From an uncultured Prevotellaceae bacterium (lineage in GTDB: Bacteria > Bacteroidota > Bacteroidia > Bacteroidales > Muribaculaceae): 64,000 nucleotides of DNA. The stretch lies in the NCBI GenBank assembly GCA_900319525.1, contig ONOU01000015.1:81685-145684 (forward strand), written 5' to 3'. Shown here one piece after another: positions 33,930-41,124 of this stretch. Each line of letters begins with the position of its first letter. Within the stretch, counting starts at the first letter, position 1. The position numbers and the translations under genes were made by a program. The notes below the pieces were generated by a model. That model searched no databases and had not been told where the DNA came from. It saw nothing but the letters and a program-made list of their open reading frames with translations.

Positions 33930-34742
33930 CTATCGGCTCAATTCGTAGCCCATAAGGGTGATGGTGGGGCCAGCGGGCAGTTTGCGCGTCCTGCCTGCGG
34001 AGAGGTGGCGGGCAATGCAACTTCTCAATTGAGAGTTGAATTCCAGTATGCCGCTTTCGTCACAGTCAACGATAGTGACACTCACGTAATATTGTTTACC
34101 GGCTTTGAGGACGATGTTTTCGTTGGGCTGGACGGCGAGTTTTGTCTTTTGAGCGGTTGCTGTGACTGTTTTGTAGATGGGCTTGTTGAGGATGTTGATA
34201 AATTCCTTGCCCCTGATCTCATAGATGGTGAAACTGAGGACGCAGCGGCTGTAGGTGCTCTTTTTTATCGTGAAAAAGATATCACTCACGACCCAATCCT
34301 TCTTGACTTTGAATGTCGGTCCCCATTCTAGCCTGTTTTCCTCCCACTTGCCACGGAAACTGCCCGATGGGCCGGGCCATTTCTTGCCCAGAATGGTCTT
34401 TAATTTGTTCTTCTTGCCGACGACAACTTCATCCAGTTTCACATTTTTGTCCTTGACGATGATGGACAGCGGCTTGCCCACGCTATAAGTGGAGTGGGGA
34501 ATTATTGCTTTGTCATAAGAAACATGAGTGATGGACAGGTCGTTCCTCTTGCCATGAGGGATTGTTAGGGAGAAATGCCCCTGGGCGTCGGCAAGCGTGC
34601 CGATGGTGTCACCAACAAGCGCTACAGTAGCATACTCGACGGCTTCGCCCCGCTCATTGGAAATGCGTCCTGTGACAATAGTCTGTGCCATCGCGCACTG
34701 GGCGATGATGGCAGCCGAGAGTATGGAAAACAAGCGTGTCAT
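33930..34742 (-). CDS. Exported carboxypeptidase-D regulatory-like domain protein
   Basis: A 270-residue protein with a signal peptide (MTRLFSILSAAIIAQCAMAQ). A CarboxypepD_reg-like beta-sandwich follows (about 22-105: VTGRISNERGEAVEYATVAL, GTLADAQGHFSLTIP), and DEVVVGKKNK marks where a TonB-dependent receptor plug would begin in SusC-like proteins. Here no plug or barrel follows; instead there is a basic beta-rich C-terminal domain of about 150 residues with no recognised family. It starts 9 bases after the TlpA-like gene on the same strand, so the two are probably an operon. Confidence 0.72.
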   Translation of the reverse strand: MTRLFSILSAAIIAQCAMAQTIVTGRISNERGEAVEYATVALVGDTIGTLADAQGHFSLTIPHGKRNDLSITHVSYDKAIIPHSTYSVGKPLSIIVKDKNVKLDEVVVGKKNKLKTILGKKWPGPSGSFRGKWEENRLEWGPTFKVKKDWVVSDIFFTIKKSTYSRCVLSFTIYEIRGKEFINILNKPIYKTVTATAQKTKLAVQPNENIVLKAGKQYYVSVTIVDCDESGILEFNSQLRSCIARHLSAGRTRKLPAGPTITLMGYELSR

Positions 34743-34751
34743 GACAGACGG

Positions 34752-35513
34752 TTATTGATTGAGTTGGCGGATGCAGTCGAGGATGGCTTCGCGCTTAGCG
34801 CTGTTGGTGCCGTGAACCAGATGGCGCACGATACCCTGCTTGTCAACCACGATGGTCAACGGAAATCCTTGCCCTTGTATCCATGACATCATGTCACGGG
34901 CCTCGATGAGATGGGTCCAAGTGAAGTGGTGCTGCTCGGTAATCTTGCGGGTTAGTGCCTCATCGTGGTAAGTGGCTGAGAAGAACATCACATCGGGGAA
35001 TTGTTCACGCCAGGTCGAGAGTTCGGGCATCTCCTTGCGGCAAGGGCCGCAGCCCTGATACCACATGTTCAGCACCCACACCTTGCCCTTAACGTCCTCA
35101 TTGGTCCACATCTTGCCGTCAACGTCCTTCTCGCTGAAGGCGGGGAACGGTTCTCCAACAACAGGTTTTGCCAAATCACTCGACTGGCTGGTCACCTGTA
35201 TCATTTCCCGCGCCTGGTTATACTTGTCGAGGAATGCCTGACCGTGAAACACCTTTTCGACAGGTATGGCTTGACTGGTGATGGATTCTGGTAACTCGCT
35301 GGGGTAGATATAGGCAATCATGCGGTTCTTCTGCCCATCATCGACCCTGATGATTGACGGACTGCCGCAATCGGTGACCTCTGGAGTCTCGGTGAAGAAA
35401 TAACCATTGATTATTACCTTGGCTTGAATGGCGCTTCCATCCTCCTGGGCCATGGCGGTAAAAGTCAAGACTGCGGCAAGTAGAGTCAGCAGAATTGTAG
35501 TTGCTTTTTTCAT
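34752..35513 (-). CDS. TlpA-like thiol-disulfide oxidoreductase
   Basis: A protein of about 253 residues. The start at 35513 gives a good signal peptide (MKKATTILLTLLAAVLTFTAMAQ); a longer frame begins at 35549, but that ATG lies within the promoter. The C-terminal thioredoxin fold has PVVGEPFPAFSEKDVDGK and WVLNMWYQGCGPCRKEMPEL with a canonical CGPC. The cis-proline region FPLTIVVDKQGIVRHLVHG follows. The N-terminal 100 residues match no known domain. It would act in the periplasm, perhaps fed by DsbD (window start). It is the first gene of a likely two-gene unit. Confidence 0.82.
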   Translation of the reverse strand: MKKATTILLTLLAAVLTFTAMAQEDGSAIQAKVIINGYFFTETPEVTDCGSPSIIRVDDGQKNRMIAYIYPSELPESITSQAIPVEKVFHGQAFLDKYNQAREMIQVTSQSSDLAKPVVGEPFPAFSEKDVDGKMWTNEDVKGKVWVLNMWYQGCGPCRKEMPELSTWREQFPDVMFFSATYHDEALTRKITEQHHFTWTHLIEARDMMSWIQGQGFPLTIVVDKQGIVRHLVHGTNSAKREAILDCIRQLNQ

Positions 35514-35546
35514 TTTATTCAGTTCGTTTTGGTTAATAAGATGCCA

Positions 35547-35554
35547 CAAATGTA
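35547..35554 (-). promoter_or_regulatory. -7 promoter element for the TlpA-like gene
   Basis: On the minus strand TACATTTG fits the -7 consensus 33 bases before the ATG at 35513. This supports that start over the one at 35549. Confidence 0.5.
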
Positions 35555-35610
35555 ATATAACATATTAAGACTAAATAAGTTTTGTTGATGGAGGTTAACG
35601 CACTTTGGTG

Positions 35611-36357
35611 TCAGCTTTGACGGTCCACCAGGTAGCGCATCCACACGATGCCGTCCTGCTCGGTGACCGATTTGAAGGTCAGGCGCACGGGGCCGCGGCT
35701 CTTGGGGCGGCCGTCGAAGGCGGCTGCCATGCCCTCGCGGCCGTCTATGCCGTAGCCATACATCATGCTCACCTCGTCAATCAGCCCCAGGTCCAGCATC
35801 GAGCCGTTGATGTGTCCGCCGCCAACTACCGCCAGCCGCTTGATGCCGAAGTCGCGGCGCAGTACGGCCATCGCAGCCTTCAGGTCGATGGCGGGCATGC
35901 GGGCACCGCTAAAGCCATCGGGCATCTCGATGTCTTCGATCTCGCTCTCGCGACCGATGGTGATAAAAGAGATGTGTTTGCTCTTGAGGTAATCAAGATA
36001 TTCCTGGCTAGCCCACTCCGAGAGGATCATCAGCAGCGGTTTGCCGAAATGTTCGGTTGTGTCGTCGCCCCACAGCAGGGTGCCACTCGTGTCCACGCCG
36101 ATGGCGTAGCCCTCGGCCTCGACTGCTTTATAGACTTGTTGTCCGGCTTCCTTATAGTGCTGAGTCCCCCAGAAGAAGCCGGGCAGGGCCGAGTGCTTCT
36201 CCAGGGTGATCTTGCCCTCCATGACCGAGGGGCATTCCAACTGGTCCAGTGCATCGTAGTAGTGGTTGGTGTCGTCGATTTGCTCCGTCATGTCACAGTC
36301 AATCCTGCCGTCGAGCGATGCCATCATGTGGCAGATGATATAAGGTCTCGTCTCCAT
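35611..36357 (-). CDS. RibD C-terminal (dihydrofolate reductase-like) oxidoreductase
   Basis: A 248-residue protein of the RibD_C/DHFR-like fold. The N-terminal strand is RPYIICHMMASLDGRID, a signature of this fold, and LAVVGGGHINGSMLDLGLIDE near residues 195-215 is the NADPH-binding segment. The pyrimidine deaminase half of RibD is absent and no rib genes are nearby. Stand-alone members are reductases with poorly defined substrates. It appears to be a single-gene unit; the upstream gap on the minus strand has only an imperfect -7 element (TTACTTTG near 36399). Confidence 0.8.
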   Translation of the reverse strand: METRPYIICHMMASLDGRIDCDMTEQIDDTNHYYDALDQLECPSVMEGKITLEKHSALPGFFWGTQHYKEAGQQVYKAVEAEGYAIGVDTSGTLLWGDDTTEHFGKPLLMILSEWASQEYLDYLKSKHISFITIGRESEIEDIEMPDGFSGARMPAIDLKAAMAVLRRDFGIKRLAVVGGGHINGSMLDLGLIDEVSMMYGYGIDGREGMAAAFDGRPKSRGPVRLTFKSVTEQDGIVWMRYLVDRQS

Positions 36358-36496
36358 ATTGTTCGTTTAGTTTACTATGATTGATTTCACGATGCAAAGT
36401 AACAAACAACCTCCCACATGTCACCTATCAGAATAGCGGTTTATCTTACCCAAATTGCCGATTTGGCATGAGGATTAAGATTTGAGGCTCTGGTCA

Positions 36497-37369
36497 CTAA
36501 TCCTGAGTGGCCCGCACTGCACGGACAGCAAACCCGCACTCGCGATAAAAGTGTGTCCAGCCCCAGCTTTCAGAACCGAGCCCCAAACAGTAGGCAAAGT
36601 TCGGAGCACCGTCCGAGAGCTTGCGTGACCAATAAAAGCCACCAGAGCCTGCGTCCATGAGATCATTATCGATACGCCAGCCAACGGCGGGCAAGAACAG
36701 GGTGTTCCCATTTGGGCCAGTGATGAGCACTCCGTTCACGCCGTTCCTTTTTGTCCATTGACCATGGCAATCCGAAAGCTCTTGAATCTGCTCAAGTGAT
36801 GGCATCCGCCATGCTGGCCCCCAGTTCACATAGGCAGCATCGTCTTCAGCATCCAGCTCCGTTTTGTTGTCAACAAAGCCTTTGTAGCCATATTCGCTAT
36901 CGGTGCAGTACTTGGTTATCGAACGGCTGTAATTGTACCAAGTGCCGCCAAACCACTTGTAGTTACTCTCGGAATACTTCACCTTGGGTTCAGTCTCACC
37001 CCATGCGAAGTAGTCGCCGAATTCTTCGGGCGCGCTGGCTCCCACATTGCACGTTGCCCAAAGCGTGCCACTGGGCAGTCCCAAGTCAACGTACTCGTGA
37101 CTGTCGGGAGTGGGTGCGCCTCCGCTCAGGATAATGTCAATGATGACATTGATGTCGGCGATGTTGATTTCGCCGTCGCCATTCACGTCGGCGGCAGGGG
37201 TATTGCCATTGCCCTCCAGGATGATGTCAATGACATGGTTGATGTCGGCGATATTGACCTCAAGGTCGCCGTTTACGTCGCCACGGATGTCTTGAGCACA
37301 GGAAAAAGCCGGATACATCAGTAATCCCATCAGCAGAAAGAGTGATAGTGTTAAGTTTTTCATAATCAT
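36497..37369 (-). CDS. Exported dockerin-repeat protein with Fibrobacter-type paralogous domain
   Basis: A 290-residue protein. A signal peptide (...LLMYPAFSCAQ) is followed by two dockerin-like calcium-binding repeats, DVNGDLEVNIADINHVIDII and DVNGDGEINIADINVIIDII (about 30-80). A Fib_succ_major/FISUMP domain fills the rest: EYVDLGLPSGTLWATCNVGA, FAWGETEPK, RMPSLEQIQEL and FLPAVGWR. The start could also be the in-frame ATG at 37363. Bacteroidales lack cellulosomes, so the dockerin repeats likely serve for stability or cell-surface interaction. No secretion-system sorting domain is apparent at the C-terminus, which ends FAVRAVRATQD. Confidence 0.83.
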   Translation of the reverse strand: MIMKNLTLSLFLLMGLLMYPAFSCAQDIRGDVNGDLEVNIADINHVIDIILEGNGNTPAADVNGDGEINIADINVIIDIILSGGAPTPDSHEYVDLGLPSGTLWATCNVGASAPEEFGDYFAWGETEPKVKYSESNYKWFGGTWYNYSRSITKYCTDSEYGYKGFVDNKTELDAEDDAAYVNWGPAWRMPSLEQIQELSDCHGQWTKRNGVNGVLITGPNGNTLFLPAVGWRIDNDLMDAGSGGFYWSRKLSDGAPNFAYCLGLGSESWGWTHFYRECGFAVRAVRATQD

Positions 37370-37401
37370 TTAAATTAGGTAGGTTTGTAATTAAGGATTG
37401 G

Positions 37402-37409
37402 CAAATTTA
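37402..37409 (-). promoter_or_regulatory. -7 promoter element for the dockerin/FISUMP gene
   Basis: On the minus strand TAAATTTG fits the -7 consensus, 33 bases upstream of the start. Confidence 0.5.
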
Positions 37410-37543
37410 GTAAAAAATCAAAATCTAAAAATTTTTTCACAATTATCATGTCGCAATGTCTGTTTTTGTGGAGTGAGATCAGTTGTGAGTATATATCTAA
37501 CAATCCACCACAAGCTGTAGTAGCAGGCATTATCAGTGTATCC

Positions 37544-38566
37544 CTAATAGTTTTCTATCAATTGAAGTGTCGGCTCGATGGATTGGAGATCGGTCAGATT
37601 GTTTGCCCGTTTGCCCTCGACGGCGTTGACAAAGGCGGTGACTTCTTGTAAGAAGCCTTGGGTGTAAATGGAGTTGCCGGCGAGGATAGGGGAGAAACCG
37701 TCGTGGCGATACAGATATTCGACCGATTGACTACGGGGACGGATTTTTTCCATAGGGATGCCAGCGATAACTGGTTGTCTGTGAGCAAAAATCAACTCCT
37801 CGCATTGATTCAGACGGTAAGTGCCCGAGTGGGTGTGGACGGTGAGTGATTGCTGCGCGTCTTGCCAGGAGAGGCAGGTGGACAGTTCAATTGTGCCGAC
37901 GATGTGCTGGTGGCGCAGCATCAGGAGATAAGAACCCTCATCAATCTCAAGATAGGAGACGATCTCGGCCTTGCCAAACAGCCATGTGGCCAAGTCCAGC
38001 GGATGGATATACAGGTCGAGCAGGGCATCGCCCTCGGGATAAGCCCCTGTGAGGTAATGCAGGTCGTAGTTGAGCAGTCGCTGGCCCTTTAGCCGCTTTT
38101 TGAGTATTTGTACCGCTGGCGCATAACGCTGTTGCAACCCTATCATTGCGACCGGCGAACCGCTGGCCTGTTGCGTGGCGATGAGTTCCTTGAGTTGGGC
38201 GACCGTTTGGCATGGCGGTTTCTCGATAAATAGTGATTTGCCACTCTGCAGCACACGCGAGGCAAGGGAGAAATGAGCACTGGGCGCTGCCGCGACAAGT
38301 ACACCTTTCACGCTTTCGTCATTGAGGATATCATCAAGGCGGGTCGTTGCTATTGTACCATTGAATTTACGCTCGATGAGCCTTGCCTTGTGCTCGCTGG
38401 TGACGCAGATGTATTTCAACGGCACTTGCAGGTAATGTAGCACTGGGTAGAGGTTGGTCAGGCTGTGCTGCCCCATGCCGACGAATGCGTATTGGCAACG
38501 GAAGGTCTCGTTGAGGTAGCGCTCGGTGCGCATCCGCTTGTAGCGGTTGATGAGTTGTTGTATCAT
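37544..38566 (-). CDS. Gfo/Idh/MocA-family oxidoreductase
   Basis: A 340-residue NAD(P)-dependent dehydrogenase-like protein. The Rossmann region is CQYAFVGMGQHSLTNLYPVL, with GMGQHS in place of the usual GxGxxG. Family markers LVAAAPSAHFSLA, LFIEKPPCQTVAQL (EKP motif) and YIHPLDLATWLFG follow. Members oxidise or reduce sugars, inositols or similar polyols. The first codons overlap the last four bases of the radical SAM gene, so the two are cotranscribed and translationally coupled. No glycosyltransferase or transporter is adjacent, so the substrate cannot be inferred. Confidence 0.83.
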   Translation of the reverse strand: MIQQLINRYKRMRTERYLNETFRCQYAFVGMGQHSLTNLYPVLHYLQVPLKYICVTSEHKARLIERKFNGTIATTRLDDILNDESVKGVLVAAAPSAHFSLASRVLQSGKSLFIEKPPCQTVAQLKELIATQQASGSPVAMIGLQQRYAPAVQILKKRLKGQRLLNYDLHYLTGAYPEGDALLDLYIHPLDLATWLFGKAEIVSYLEIDEGSYLLMLRHQHIVGTIELSTCLSWQDAQQSLTVHTHSGTYRLNQCEELIFAHRQPVIAGIPMEKIRPRSQSVEYLYRHDGFSPILAGNSIYTQGFLQEVTAFVNAVEGKRANNLTDLQSIEPTLQLIENY

Positions 38567-39615
38567 GATTGCAGGAGTTTATGATAGGTGATAGTTGGAT
38601 TGTTTGTCCATTGATACGGTCCATAGAATCGTTCAATGAGCCGTTTGGGCAACAAACGCTCGAAATTGCGCATGAGGATGATGTCGTACTTGCGGTGGAA
38701 GTTGATCCAGCAGTCGTTGCACTGCCTGGAATACCGACATTGGGTTTCACAAGCCAGCGAGCCATTGAAAATATCATCCAGGGGCTGCTCATGGATGTTG
38801 CCCAACTTGACATCAAGATTCTGGCACAAAGGCACGTCGCCGTTGCTGTGGATGACCAGACTGCTCATGATGCTCTGGCAACGCAGTTTTAGATTCCCAT
38901 GCCTCCACTGGTCATAGAGGACGACGAAATCATAGTTCTCTTGAGTCTTGTGGATGTTGTCCGGTATTTGACTGGTATAGTCGCTCATCGTGAGCAAGTC
39001 GCTCGTGGTATCAAAGAATGCCATGGTGCCATAGATGCCGATGCGCACGTCAATACCATAGTGCAAGGCAACATTGATGACGTGCTCCATGTCCTTGAAC
39101 GAGTTCCACGGCGACAGGCAGAACATGAGCGACAGCGGCACCTCTCCCCTCAATGCTTCTACAACCTCAATCACTCTGCCATATCCGTCACAGCCCCGCA
39201 TCATCTTGTAAGCTTCCTCATCTCCATCAAGCGAGATATACAGGTGGCGTGGATGGAATCGCTTCACGGCATCGATAACCCGTTGAGGGGCCAGGCCATT
39301 GGTCAGCAGCGTGTAATTAGGGTGGTGCTCATGGAACCATGTCATGATTTCATCAGCTTGAGGATGCAGGATGAATTCGCCGCCTTCGAGCCCGATGGTC
39401 GTCTTGCTCGTGATGCAACGGCTGTGCATGACACGCTTGATGTCATCAAGAGTCAGGTGCTCGTGTTTTTTTTGCCAGATGTTGCAATGCTTGCAACGTG
39501 ACTGGCAGGCCGTGGTGGCATAGAGCATCAGTTGGCTCAACCGCTTGTGTCGTGGTCGGGACATGTTGTTGAGATACAATAGCCCATTGTAGAGATAGTC
39601 AGTCAGTTTGTACAT
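38563..39615 (-). CDS. Radical SAM protein with SPASM-like C-terminus
   Basis: A 350-residue radical SAM enzyme. The 4Fe-4S cluster motif is in TTACQSRCKHCNIWQ (CX3CX2C), followed by IGLEGGEFILHP (SAM-binding GGE) and LYISLDGDEEAYKMMRGCDG. The C-terminal part has cysteines in PLCQNLDVKLGNI and CRYSRQCNDCWINFHRKYD, resembling an auxiliary-cluster (SPASM/twitch) region. Such enzymes modify peptides, sugars or cofactors. It is cotranscribed with the overlapping Gfo/Idh/MocA gene. No precursor peptide is recognisable nearby. A hairpin and U-run abut its start codon. Confidence 0.86.
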   Translation of the reverse strand: MYKLTDYLYNGLLYLNNMSRPRHKRLSQLMLYATTACQSRCKHCNIWQKKHEHLTLDDIKRVMHSRCITSKTTIGLEGGEFILHPQADEIMTWFHEHHPNYTLLTNGLAPQRVIDAVKRFHPRHLYISLDGDEEAYKMMRGCDGYGRVIEVVEALRGEVPLSLMFCLSPWNSFKDMEHVINVALHYGIDVRIGIYGTMAFFDTTSDLLTMSDYTSQIPDNIHKTQENYDFVVLYDQWRHGNLKLRCQSIMSSLVIHSNGDVPLCQNLDVKLGNIHEQPLDDIFNGSLACETQCRYSRQCNDCWINFHRKYDIILMRNFERLLPKRLIERFYGPYQWTNNPTITYHKLLQS

Positions 39616-39673
39616 AAAAAATCCATGATGGTTTGGTTTTCTACAAGTGTAGATACCTCTAGACCATCATGGA
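39616..39673 (-). promoter_or_regulatory. Attenuator-like hairpin touching the radical SAM start codon
   Basis: On the minus strand TCCATGATGGT (39673-39663) and ACCATCATGGA (39632-39622) are perfect 11-base arms around a 30-base loop with a nested CTACACTTGTAG palindrome. Six Ts then run directly into the ATG at 39615. Confidence 0.6.
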
Positions 39674-39764
39674 CTGCACGACGCCCTCGAAATGTTGGTG
39701 CCGGTCTCGACGTGAAATGCTGAGATCAACGAAGTCAGAAAAAGACACTGTTTGGAGCATGAAA

Positions 39765-39790
39765 AAGCCCACCGAGGTCATCGGTGAGCC
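39765..39790 (-). terminator. Terminator of the S41 peptidase gene
   Basis: GCCCACCGA (39767-39775) and TCGGTGAGCC (39781-39790) form a stem with one mismatch; on the minus strand it is followed by TTTTT, 25 bases after the stop. Confidence 0.75.
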
Positions 39791-39814
39791 AATAGGTCTA
39801 TGCTCTCATAGTGT

Positions 39815-40918
39815 TTACTTCTCTAATTCTTGGGCAATCCATATTGTCCATTCATCTACATTGTCCGTCAATTTGGTGGGCAAGGGCAAGGTGATGCACA
39901 CATCTGGAGCAATACCTGTATCATCTATGCCTGTTCCTTTAACAACTCGCAGGGAGCGCGTGGTGGGAATGGCTAGCATTGCTTTGCAATTTGGCAGTTC
40001 AGCAGCCGGTCTAACATTTGAGAAATCAATGCATCCACGTGTGTTGTCTTGACCATAGAATGTTGTGCGTCGAGATGTCGCTTTTAACTCGATAAGCATT
40101 TGCTCGGCAGAACTCGCCACGAGACCGTCAAAGATAATTGCCGCCTTTATGGGTTTGGGACTTATAGAGTCATATTCAATAGGTATCGTCTCTTCATCAA
40201 ACATCACAAACGCATTTTCCTCGCTTTCTTTCAAACGCGTTATTCTTGACGCCATCCAATCGGGATTACCCATGCCCTCTGCTAATTGGACATATGCCTC
40301 ACGATTTTCTGCCGTATTGTAGAATTCGATGCCATCGGTCGTTCCTGGATGATCATACAGCATCTCAAGATAGGGCTTATAATAACCATCCTGTCCTCCT
40401 GAGTTGCCCCTGATGTCAATGATCAGATTGTCGCAGCCAGACTGCTGGTAAGCCTGCACGCTTTCTTTTATCCAATCCATCGCTGGATCTTGACCAGAAA
40501 AAGATGGAACCCGTATTAAGAATGTTCGGTCAGTAACTTTACATGCTGCCTTTGTGGGTTCATATTCAATAGAGTCCCAATAATGAGGTATTTTTCTGCC
40601 TTCAGGCATATACTCTTGAGTGCAATTGTATCCGTTGTCATTAAGAAACAGATGATAGTCCGCAAAAAATGCAGTATATTCTCCAGCAGCGTCTCTTCCT
40701 TTTTTGACTCCGGTTTCAACTTGGTTTCGGAGTTTTGTCTTGAAATCAACATACGTTGATAGATTCTCGGCATTTACCTTTGTTGAGAAACCGCAATAAT
40801 TGTCTTCGACTTGTTTAACTACTAAGTCGAAGTCCTCTAAATGTTGTTCAACAGTCATTTTTTGCGCATTCAGCGCAACACTCACTAAAAGAGAGAAAAA
40901 TAAAATGAAGTGCCTCAT
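39815..40918 (-). CDS. Exported S41-family peptidase without PDZ domain
   Basis: A 367-residue protein with a signal peptide (MRHFILFFSLLVSVALNAQ). The tail-specific protease (S41) core is seen as DRTFLIRVPSFSG, LIIDIRGNSGGQDGYYKP and, around the catalytic serine, IFDGLVASSAEQMLIELKA. GIAPDVCITLPLP closes the domain. A PDZ domain, found in CtpA-type members, is not visible, which places it nearer to the small TSP-like proteins. The DNA is visibly more A/T-rich than the neighbouring genes, hinting at a different history. It is a monocistronic unit with its own terminator. Confidence 0.82.
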   Translation of the reverse strand: MRHFILFFSLLVSVALNAQKMTVEQHLEDFDLVVKQVEDNYCGFSTKVNAENLSTYVDFKTKLRNQVETGVKKGRDAAGEYTAFFADYHLFLNDNGYNCTQEYMPEGRKIPHYWDSIEYEPTKAACKVTDRTFLIRVPSFSGQDPAMDWIKESVQAYQQSGCDNLIIDIRGNSGGQDGYYKPYLEMLYDHPGTTDGIEFYNTAENREAYVQLAEGMGNPDWMASRITRLKESEENAFVMFDEETIPIEYDSISPKPIKAAIIFDGLVASSAEQMLIELKATSRRTTFYGQDNTRGCIDFSNVRPAAELPNCKAMLAIPTTRSLRVVKGTGIDDTGIAPDVCITLPLPTKLTDNVDEWTIWIAQELEK

Positions 40919-41124
40919 TGCTATTTTGATATTTTGATTAAGAATTCCACTTTAGTATTAAACGTATAGTGAAAACAAAATGTTTCAAGAATAGGTTATT
41001 TTTTTTTGTGTCGCAGATAAAAAATTTCTTTCTGCTGCTCAATCTCGCGTCTGAGCACTTCTTAATCTTCTATAGCGAAGATGCCGCAAGCAGATAAAAG
41101 ACTGCATCATTTTGCCTATTTTAA

